A DNA stretch of 14,736 nucleotides from Odoribacter sp. (lineage in GTDB: Bacteria > Bacteroidota > Bacteroidia > Bacteroidales > Marinifilaceae): assembly GCA_020024465.1 (NCBI GenBank), contig JAHHTT010000055.1, positions 1 to 14,736 on the forward strand. The letters run 5' to 3'. Below are positions 6,746 through 12,887 of this stretch, in pieces. The notes beneath the pieces are model-generated. The model worked only from the letters and a program-made list of their open reading frames with translations, searched no databases and was not told the origin of the DNA. Position numbers and translations under genes: made by a program. Positions within the stretch are counted from its first letter, which is position 1. Each line of letters starts with the position of its first letter.

Positions 6746-7864
6746 ATGCTTTTAGGTGATTTAATTATTAATCATGACAATAAACGTATCCCATTATCAG
6801 CTAAGCAAAGGGAAAATATTGAAAAAAAATATCCATATTATGGTGCACAGGGTATTATTGATTATGTCGATGACTATCTTTTTGAAGGCAAATATTTGTT
6901 GATAGCTGAAGATGGGGAAAATTTAAGGTCTCGCAAACAACCAATTGCAACCATTGTAGAAGGAAAGTTTTGGGTTAATAATCATGCTCATATAGTTACA
7001 TCAAATGAATTATCAAATCTTGAGTTTTTGTGTTTTTGGTTAAATTCAAATGATATATCTGAATATATAACTGGTTCGGCTCAACCAAAGTTGAATCAAA
7101 ACAATATGAACTTGATTGCGTTGCCTGATTTTTCTAGAGAGGAGCAGGATAGAATTGCAGAAAAGCTATGCGTGTATGAAAAGAAAATTAAAAATAATTT
7201 AGTTAACATAGCGCTATTAGTGAATGTAGCAAACGAAATATATAAAGAAACGTTTATACAAAAGTCCAAATTAGCAGATGGGCAATATGCAGAATCAACT
7301 GTATTTGAGAACGTTATAGAACTTAAGGAAAAAAACAAAGAAGAAAAAGATTACCCTGTACTTTCGGTCGTAAAAGAAGGCGAATTTAAAGCATCCGAAG
7401 ATGTATTTACAAAACAAGTTTATAGTAAGAGTACCAAAAACTATAAAATTGTTCGACTAAATCAAGTAGCATATAATCCAGCTAGAGCAAATATCGGTTC
7501 TATCGCCATGCTCAAAGACTACGATGCTGGGCTTGTTAGTCCGATTTATACTGTTTTTGAGATGAAAGATACTATTACGCCAACTTTCTTTTATTATTAT
7601 ATGAAGCAGCCGATTTTCCAAGAAATGATTAAACATCATGCCATAGGGACAACAAGACAGAACTTTCCTTTTGAAGCATTCAAAATGTTTCCAATGGTAG
7701 TTCCACCAATGGAACTGCAACTAAAATTTGAAGAAATCGCAAAACCTATTGAGCAAAAAATTAAAAAATTGAAAGAAGAAAATGAAGTATTGGCAGAAAT
7801 TAGAGATACCCTACTCCCGAAATTAATGAGTGGAGAACTGCCAGTGGAAGTGGGTGAAAGTTAA
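6746..7864 (+). CDS. hsdS: type I restriction-modification specificity subunit HsdS
   Basis: A 372-residue specificity subunit with two target recognition domains, which read the two halves of a bipartite DNA site. The first covers about residues 1-130 (YPYYGAQGIIDYV, GKFWVNNHAHIV, SAQPKLNQNNMN). A central conserved helix follows (EEQDRIAEKLCVYEKKI). The second recognition domain runs to about 325 (VAYNPARANIGSI, GTTRQNFPFEAF), and the second conserved helix ends it (LKEENEVLAEIRDTLLPKLMSGEL). AAGGAGGA (6733-6740) in the end of hsdM serves the ATG at 6746. The stop overlaps the FRG gene start by one base. Both repeats are present, so it should form a full M2S1 enzyme; it has no partner hsdS copy nearby for shuffling. 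Confidence 0.92.
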   Translation: MLLGDLIINHDNKRIPLSAKQRENIEKKYPYYGAQGIIDYVDDYLFEGKYLLIAEDGENLRSRKQPIATIVEGKFWVNNHAHIVTSNELSNLEFLCFWLNSNDISEYITGSAQPKLNQNNMNLIALPDFSREEQDRIAEKLCVYEKKIKNNLVNIALLVNVANEIYKETFIQKSKLADGQYAESTVFENVIELKEKNKEEKDYPVLSVVKEGEFKASEDVFTKQVYSKSTKNYKIVRLNQVAYNPARANIGSIAMLKDYDAGLVSPIYTVFEMKDTITPTFFYYYMKQPIFQEMIKHHAIGTTRQNFPFEAFKMFPMVVPPMELQLKFEEIAKPIEQKIKKLKEENEVLAEIRDTLLPKLMSGELPVEVGES

Positions 7865-8760
7865 TGGATGAACGTGAACGATACGAAGAATATATGCAGG
7901 ATGAGTTGGAAGAACAGTTTTCAGTTTATAGCGTCTCAGACTTGCTATCAAAGCTTTCTGACTATAGTCGTATTATTTCGGAAAATGGAATACCTGGTAC
8001 GTTGCTCTTTCGTGGACAATCTGATGTTGGTTTTGGTATTGATGGAAGTATTTTTAGAAATGGGTTATTAGAAAAAGAAACTACCATTGTCAATGAACTA
8101 ATATTGCAAGAGCCACTGGAATTTGGAAATCATATGACAGATTTTGAACAGTTGGTTAAAATGCAACATTATGGTTTACCAACTCGATTGCTGGATATTA
8201 CAACTAATCCTTTAATTGCGCTCTATTTTGCCTGCTCCGAACATAAAGACAAAGACGGTGAGTTAATTTTGTTTATTGAGTCATTGCAGCGTCCTACACA
8301 AAAGGAAGTTAGATTGTTTTCTGCACTGGCAGAATATGATGGAAAAAGCGAAAGTAATTTTTTGGACTATTTTTCAAGAAAAGGTCTTGGAGATGATATC
8401 TTATCAAGTTTTGAAGAGAAAGTGGAGCGTCTCAAAACTCAATTTCAAAATAAATATGTACCAGTTGTAGCTCCTAAGAATAATGAACGTATAAGACGCC
8501 AAAATGGTGCATTTTTAATCTTAGGAATCAACATATGTGACCCTGATTATTATCTGAAAAACAGTTTCAATTTAAAAGATAGTCTCAGCGAATATGTAGA
8601 TGAAGGGATTCCAAGATATTTACGTATACCAGCAGAACAGAAGTCTTCAATATTGCATGAACTTGATATGATTGGAATAAATGAAGCTTTTGTCTATCCA
8701 GAATTAGAACATCAGACATCCTATATCAAAAAAAGACATTTTGTAAAGGCAGGTGAATAG
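7864..8760 (+). CDS. FRG-domain protein embedded in the type I RM operon
   Basis: A 298-residue soluble protein with no signal peptide or membrane segment. The FRG-domain signature is LLFRGQSD (48-54 region), followed by MQHYGLPTRLLD and TTNPLIALYFAC (100-124). The FRG domain is named for that Phe-Arg-Gly; its activity is not established, and I do not assign one. The start ATG shares a base with the hsdS stop (TAATG), and hsdR begins two bases after the stop, so it is translated with the RM subunits. That position suggests either a modulator of the restriction enzyme or an independent anti-phage effector (inference). EcoR124I-type operons normally run M, S, R without such a gene. The C-terminal half (IRRQNGAFLILG, IPAEQKSSILHELDMIGIN) also fits FRG family members. 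Confidence 0.85.
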   Translation: MDERERYEEYMQDELEEQFSVYSVSDLLSKLSDYSRIISENGIPGTLLFRGQSDVGFGIDGSIFRNGLLEKETTIVNELILQEPLEFGNHMTDFEQLVKMQHYGLPTRLLDITTNPLIALYFACSEHKDKDGELILFIESLQRPTQKEVRLFSALAEYDGKSESNFLDYFSRKGLGDDILSSFEEKVERLKTQFQNKYVPVVAPKNNERIRRQNGAFLILGINICDPDYYLKNSFNLKDSLSEYVDEGIPRYLRIPAEQKSSILHELDMIGINEAFVYPELEHQTSYIKKRHFVKAGE

Positions 8761-8761
8761 A

Positions 8762-11700
8762 ATGTCCAATTTTATAGAAAATGATCTTGAGCAAGCTGCG
8801 TTGGAGTGGTTTCAAGATTTAGGTTACCAGACTCAATATGGACCAGACATTTCGCCGGGAGGAAGTTTCTCAGAGAGAGAAAGTTTTGGAGATGTTGTTC
8901 TGTATGATAGGCTACATAGTACGTTAAAGCGTATTAACAAACAGTATTCTAATGACACGATTTCAGAACTGGTTAAAAAGATTACTCGCCAACAGAGTTT
9001 GTCTATTGTCCAAAATAATATTGCATTTCAGAAATTATTAACTGACGGTATTGATGTAGAGGTTAAGCAGAAAGATGGAAGTATAAAAACAGAAAAAGCT
9101 TATATCTTTGATGCAAGAGATATTGAAAATAACGAGTTCTTAGCAGTCAACCAATATACTGTGATTGAGAACGGAAAAGAACGCAGACCTGATATTGTCG
9201 TTTTCCTAAATGGTATTCCTGTTGTTATGATAGAACTGAAAAACGCAACAAACGAAGAAGTAGATATTGTTGATGGATTTAATCAGCTTCAGACTTATAA
9301 AAGAGATATCCCTTCTTTGTTTTATTATAATGCCTTTATGATCACAAGTGATGGTATCAATGCAAAAGTCGGTACAATTACTTCTGGCTTGGATCGTTTT
9401 ATGTTCTGGAGAACAATTGACGGAGAAAAAGAGTCAGGACTTTCTTTCCCCCAATTACAGGTTATGCTGTATGGAATGATGAATAAAAAGAGATTTTTAG
9501 ACATTATTTCAAAGTATAGTTTCTTTGTTTATGAGGAAGATAAGTCTTTCAAAATTCTACCTGGTTACCATCAATTTTTTGCTGTAAATAAAGCTTTGTA
9601 TACCACTCATTTAGCAGCTTCTGAAAATGGAAGCAGAAAAGCGGGTGTAATTTGGCATACACAGGGTAGTGGAAAAAGCTATTCTATGCTCATGTATACT
9701 CGTCAATTGGTTTTAGAACTGAATAATCCAACAATTGTCGTTATTACTGACAGAAATGACTTAGACGATCAGCTCTTTACTACTTTTTCAAAAAGTGCTG
9801 ATTATTTGCGTCAAATACCCAAACAGGCAGATACAAGAAAAAAACTGCGAGAACTATTAAGCGTTCAAGCAGGTGGTATTGTATTTACGACCATTCAAAA
9901 GTTTTCGCCAGACGAGAGTGACCAATCGATGGAGGCATTGACTACTAGGCGAAATGTGGTAGTTATAGCAGATGAAGCACATCGTAGTCAGTATGGATTA
10001 GAGGCAAAAGAAAAAGATGGAAAAGTTTCTTTTGGTTTTGCGAAGCATATGCGTGACGCATTGCCGAACGCTTCTTTTATAGGATTTACTGGAACTCCTG
10101 TTGAGCTAAGCGATAAAAATACCCCTGCACTGTTTGGTGATTATATTGATATTTATGACTTAACTCAGGCGGTAAAAGACAAAACAACGGTTCCGATTTA
10201 TTATGAGAGCAGAATTGCTAAATTAGATCTTCAACAAGAATTAAAACCGAAGATTGATGATGAGTATAACAGCATTGTTGAGGGACAAGAAGAAACTTAT
10301 GCTGAAAACCAAAAGCATAAATGGGCAAGGTTAGAAGCCATTGTTGGAACAGATAGTCGTATTGATGTTGTGGTGAAAGATTTCATTGCTCATTACGATC
10401 TTAGACAGCAAGCAATCAATGGAAAAGTTATGTTTGTAGCTATGTCCAGAAAGATTGCAGTAAAACTTTACTCAAAGATTATAGAATATCGTCCGGAATG
10501 GCATAGTGATGAAATTGATAGAGGTGTTATTAAAGTTATTATGACTTCTTCGGCATCTGATCCACCTGAATTTCAGCCACATGCAACTACTGCATCTCAG
10601 AAAAAGATACTTGCAAAGAGAATGAAAGATGTTGAAGATGAATTGAAAATTGTTATTGTTTGCGATATGTGGTTGACGGGATTTGATGTACCTTGTCTTC
10701 ACACAATGTATGTCGATAAACCAATGAGTGGTCATAATCTTATGCAAGCCATAGCACGAGTTAATCGTGTTTTCAAAGATAAGCCAGGTGGTTTGATTGT
10801 AGACTATATTGGTATTGCAGATAATTTAAGAAGCGCATTAGCACAATATACACCTTCTGATCGAAAAACAACAGGCATTGATCCACAAGTTGCAATAGAC
10901 CTTATGTTTGAAAAGTATGAGCAAATACAAGGAATATTACATGGATTAAACTACTCTTCTTATATAGACGGCTCTGCAAGTGAACGAATGAGTTGTATCG
11001 TTTCTGGTGTGGATTTTGTTTTGGGTAAACCAGAAGATGAGAAAAAAGAATTTCTTAACTTGGTTGTAGAAATCAGTAAGGCATACGCATTATGTTCAAC
11101 CTCTGAACAGGCTCAAGGGATCAATGTAGAGATTAGCTATTTTAAAGCTATCAAATCAGGCATTATAAAAATATTGCCAAAGGATAAACAGAAGAAAACG
11201 AAAGACCAAATAGAATATGAAATTGGACAATTGGTTTCTAAATCGGTGATTTCCGAAGAAGTTGTTGACATATTTGCTTCAGTTGGATTAAATAAACCGG
11301 ATATATCAATTTTATCTGATGAATTTCTTGAAGAAGTAAAAGGATTGCCACAAAAAAATTTGGCGCTTGAACTTTTACGACGTTTGCTTGATGGTAAGAT
11401 TAAGGCGATTGCTAAAAAGAATGTAGTGCAAGCAAAGAAATTTTCAGAAATGCTTGAAGCATCAGTAATTCAATATGAAAAACGCTCATTAGAGACAGTG
11501 GAAGTTATAAAGGCTTTGGTTGATATGGCTAAAGACATGAACGAACTTCATAAAAGAGGAGAAAAGCTTGGACTGTCAGATGATGAATTGGCATTTTATG
11601 ATGCAATATCTTCCAATGAGTCTGCCAAAGATTTTTATGAAAATGATGTTTTAAAACAGATTGCCAAAGAACTGACAATTAGTATTAAAAATAATATTAA

Positions 11701-11860
11701 GGTTGACTGGGATGTTCGAGAAAGTGTTAGAGCACAGATGAGAATTACTGTAAAAAGGTTGCTCAGAAAATATAAATATCCACCAGATAAACAAGCAACT
11801 GCGGTAGATTTGATAATAGAACAAGCGGAGAAAATGTGTGAATCCGAATTGGATAAATAG
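8762..11860 (+). CDS. hsdR: type I restriction enzyme subunit HsdR
   Basis: A 1032-residue motor and nuclease subunit that, bound to M2S1, pulls DNA in an ATP-dependent way and cuts far from unmodified sites. The N-terminal PD-(D/E)xK nuclease shows RRPD (Asp144), IELK (Glu158, Lys160) and QLQTY (175-179). The helicase motifs are TQGSGKS (300-306, Walker A), DEAH (404-407), GFTGTP (441-446), WLTGFDVP (motif V) and QAIARVNRVF (motif VI). The C-terminal helical part probably holds the HsdM contact. Length and order after hsdM-hsdS match type IC. I chose the ATG at 8762 because AGGTG (8751-8755) lies just upstream; a GTG at 8753 overlaps that site. All catalytic residues are present, so the enzyme looks functional. 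Confidence 0.95.
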   Translation: MSNFIENDLEQAALEWFQDLGYQTQYGPDISPGGSFSERESFGDVVLYDRLHSTLKRINKQYSNDTISELVKKITRQQSLSIVQNNIAFQKLLTDGIDVEVKQKDGSIKTEKAYIFDARDIENNEFLAVNQYTVIENGKERRPDIVVFLNGIPVVMIELKNATNEEVDIVDGFNQLQTYKRDIPSLFYYNAFMITSDGINAKVGTITSGLDRFMFWRTIDGEKESGLSFPQLQVMLYGMMNKKRFLDIISKYSFFVYEEDKSFKILPGYHQFFAVNKALYTTHLAASENGSRKAGVIWHTQGSGKSYSMLMYTRQLVLELNNPTIVVITDRNDLDDQLFTTFSKSADYLRQIPKQADTRKKLRELLSVQAGGIVFTTIQKFSPDESDQSMEALTTRRNVVVIADEAHRSQYGLEAKEKDGKVSFGFAKHMRDALPNASFIGFTGTPVELSDKNTPALFGDYIDIYDLTQAVKDKTTVPIYYESRIAKLDLQQELKPKIDDEYNSIVEGQEETYAENQKHKWARLEAIVGTDSRIDVVVKDFIAHYDLRQQAINGKVMFVAMSRKIAVKLYSKIIEYRPEWHSDEIDRGVIKVIMTSSASDPPEFQPHATTASQKKILAKRMKDVEDELKIVIVCDMWLTGFDVPCLHTMYVDKPMSGHNLMQAIARVNRVFKDKPGGLIVDYIGIADNLRSALAQYTPSDRKTTGIDPQVAIDLMFEKYEQIQGILHGLNYSSYIDGSASERMSCIVSGVDFVLGKPEDEKKEFLNLVVEISKAYALCSTSEQAQGINVEISYFKAIKSGIIKILPKDKQKKTKDQIEYEIGQLVSKSVISEEVVDIFASVGLNKPDISILSDEFLEEVKGLPQKNLALELLRRLLDGKIKAIAKKNVVQAKKFSEMLEASVIQYEKRSLETVEVIKALVDMAKDMNELHKRGEKLGLSDDELAFYDAISSNESAKDFYENDVLKQIAKELTISIKNNIKVDWDVRESVRAQMRITVKRLLRKYKYPPDKQATAVDLIIEQAEKMCESELDK

Positions 11861-11891
11861 TTATTATAATTTAGATTTATTCTATATCAAC

Positions 11892-11918
11892 AACTTCGGT
11901 GCAAGTTGCACAGAAGTT
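11892..11918. repeat. 27-nt nested dyad, copy A
   Basis: Outer arms AACTTC / GAAGTT, inner arms GTGCAA / TTGCAC, one central base. It has the same layout and length as copies B and C, but its inner arms differ by paired changes on both sides. Confidence 0.75.
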
Positions 11919-12033
11919 AAAACGATAATTTTTCTTATCAATCATCGACAGATTGTCGGGGATTGATTTTTGTAAAGAATTTCCCGATTTTGTCGGAAAG
12001 CTATGGGTTCAATTATGAAACTTTTAGAAATTT

Positions 12034-12060
12034 AACTTCGAACCAACTTGGTCACAAGTT
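12034..12060. repeat. 27-nt nested dyad, copy B
   Basis: Outer arms AACTT / AAGTT (extended to TTTAACTT / AAGTTAAA over 12031-12063), inner arms ACCAA / TTGGT, central C. The first seven bases AACTTCG are shared with copies A and C. Confidence 0.75.
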
Positions 12061-12207
12061 AAAAATGATCTCGTACAATTTGGCATAAAGTCAGCTGATG
12101 AATTTGTAACATGTGGGCGAATTGTCCAGTGATGCCAGACAAAAAAATTATTCCCGAATGGCGAGTATTTTCTATTACTAAAAGAGCCATACAAATTGGC
12201 AAGCAGT

Positions 12208-12227
12208 GTAAACTGGTACCAGTTTAC
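12208..12227. repeat. 20-bp perfect palindrome
   Basis: GTAAACTGGTACCAGTTTAC is identical on both strands. With no spacer it would form a poor RNA hairpin, so it may be a dimeric protein binding site. Its right half is complementary to nine bases (12595-12603) of the hairpin before the recombinase module. Confidence 0.8.
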
Positions 12228-12237
12228 TCATTTTCTC

Positions 12238-12351
12238 GATTTACCCGCTGGGTCAAATCTTCGCAAATTGCTTGTTGGGGAAACACCCCAATCCCCTCGA
12301 ACACCACCTTGGCAGTGGTGGCTACCCAATCGTTTCGATTGCTTTTGCGAA
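12238..12351 (+). other. coaxial hairpin plus four-way junction fold
   Basis: Hairpin GATTTACCC / GGGT(C)AAATC (12238-12259) abuts an 8-bp stem TTCGCAAA / TTTGCGAA (12260-12267 with 12344-12351). That stem encloses three hairpins in series: TTGGGG / CCCCAA (12275-12291), CACCAC / GTGGTG (12302-12320) and CAATCG / CGATTG (12327-12341). All stems are perfect apart from one bulged C. The cloverleaf-like plan is not a tRNA: it has no T-loop sequence, and the stem lengths do not fit. Confidence 0.6.
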
Positions 12352-12403
12352 CTTGAAATTCCAACTTCTTGATGACCTGTTAGAGAGTTAAATTTTGCAT
12401 TTT

Positions 12404-12436
12404 AACTTCGTGCCAATTTGGCGAGAAGTTATTTTT
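12404..12436 (+). repeat. 27-nt nested dyad, copy C, with trailing T-run
   Basis: Outer arms AACTTC / GAAGTT, inner arms GCCAA / TTGGC, central T (12404-12430), then ATTTTT (12431-12436). The T-run after the stem makes it a possible terminator for a transcript coming from the left. Confidence 0.65.
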
Positions 12437-12480
12437 GAAATTCTACCTATAGGGCAATGGTCGAGTTTTACTGTTTCGTA

Positions 12481-12509
12481 TAGACTATATCTATCAAAAC
12501 AAATATAAA
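12481..12509 (+). promoter_or_regulatory. candidate promoter of the recombinase module
   Basis: TAGACT (12481-12486) and TATAAA (12504-12509) are spaced by 17 bases and match the sigma-A consensus in four and five positions. A dyad TATAG-A-CTATA (12479-12489) overlaps the -35 box and might be an operator. Transcription would start near 12516, leaving a leader of about 165 bases before the small ORF. Confidence 0.4.
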
Positions 12510-12572
12510 CAATTTCTTTTCAACATATTTTTTCTTCAAGGACAGATGGAAGAAGCTAATTGTATCAATCAA

Positions 12573-12645
12573 AGCTGTTACATAACAACATTTGGTAAAC
12601 TGGCAGATGTGGCAATTTACCAGATGGGATGTGTGACAGCTTTTT
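12573..12645 (+). terminator. attenuator-like hairpin in the leader of the recombinase module
   Basis: Outer stem AGCTGTTACA / TGTGACAGCT (12573-12582 with 12632-12641) and inner stem CATTTGGTAAA / TTTACCAGATG (12589-12599 with 12616-12626), each with one G-T pair, around a 16-nt loop. TTTTT (12641-12645) follows at once. It sits 26 bases before the ribosome binding site of the 60-residue ORF, so it could stop read-through from upstream or act as an attenuator for recombinase expression. Confidence 0.65.
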
Positions 12646-12682
12646 GTTATCTACACAGAATGAAAAATCAAGGAGGAATGTC

Positions 12683-12865
12683 ATGATCGCAGTCATTCAC
12701 AAAGGAAATAAATTTGAAGAAGTGATGGAACATTTTCAAATCCAACGTGCAGAGTATGTCGTACAGGAGATTCATACTTTTGATGCACAGACGCTGTATC
12801 TTCTTTTACAGCAGTTCCAGAGGACTCCTCACAAACTTGTAAAATTAACTGGTATGGCAGTATGA
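12683..12865 (+). CDS. small protein of unknown function preceding the recombinase
   Basis: A 60-residue protein, MIAVIHKGNKFEEVMEHF then YVVQEIHTFDAQTLYLLLQQF and KLVKLTGMAV at the end. I do not recognise a family. It looks like a compact alpha/beta protein without membrane segments or a signal peptide. The ATG at 12683 is chosen because AGGAGGA (12671-12677) lies five bases upstream; an upstream in-frame ATG at 12629 lies inside the attenuator hairpin. It ends 22 bases before the serine recombinase start and probably shares its transcript. A recombination directionality factor or a regulator of the recombinase is conceivable, from position only. Confidence 0.7.
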   Translation: MIAVIHKGNKFEEVMEHFQIQRAEYVVQEIHTFDAQTLYLLLQQFQRTPHKLVKLTGMAV

Positions 12866-12887
12866 TAATGTTGGAGGTGATATATCC

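Larger units (their letters stand above)
11877..12436 (+). ncRNA. candidate large structured non-coding RNA or cis-acting structured DNA
   Basis: About 560 bases without a credible gene, packed with nested inverted repeats. In order: dyad A (11892-11918); ATCAATC / GATTGAT with inner CGACA / TGTCG (11937-11967); TTTCC(C)GA / TCGGAAA (11980-11999); dyad B (12034-12060); a 20-bp palindrome (12208-12227); GATTTACCC / GGGT(C)AAATC (12238-12259); a four-way junction (12260-12351); and dyad C (12404-12430), followed by ATTTTT like a terminator. A TATAAT lies at 11865-11870, just after hsdR, but no good -35 box precedes it. The size and number of junctions recall large ornate RNAs such as ROOL or GOLLD, but I cannot show membership. 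Alternatives are a protein-binding DNA array or a transfer/replication origin. The strand is assumed from the T-run after dyad C and from the gene direction. Confidence 0.45.

Noticed and set aside
12260..12351. tRNA gene, because of a cloverleaf-like fold
   Set aside because: The stem and loop lengths are wrong, and there is no T-loop GTTCRA, no anticodon arm with a 7-nt loop in the right place and no CCA-adjacent acceptor.
12111..12356. 81-codon + strand ORF in the structured region
   Set aside because: It has no ribosome binding site, its peptide resembles no family I know, and most of it coincides with the palindrome and four-way-junction stems, which explain the sequence better.
11892..12430. 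CRISPR array
   Set aside because: The three 27-nt units are 142 and 370 bases apart, with variable inner arms and no regular spacers; no cas gene is present.
11892..12430. Integron attC sites, because of nested arms beginning AAC and ending GTT
   Set aside because: The seven-base core GTTRRRY is not met, no tyrosine-type integron integrase or gene cassettes are present, and the units lack the usual extrahelical bases.
12629..12682. Upstream in-frame start for the small ORF
   Set aside because: This ATG lies within the right arm of the attenuator hairpin and has no ribosome binding site, whereas the ATG at 12683 has AGGAGGA at a good distance.
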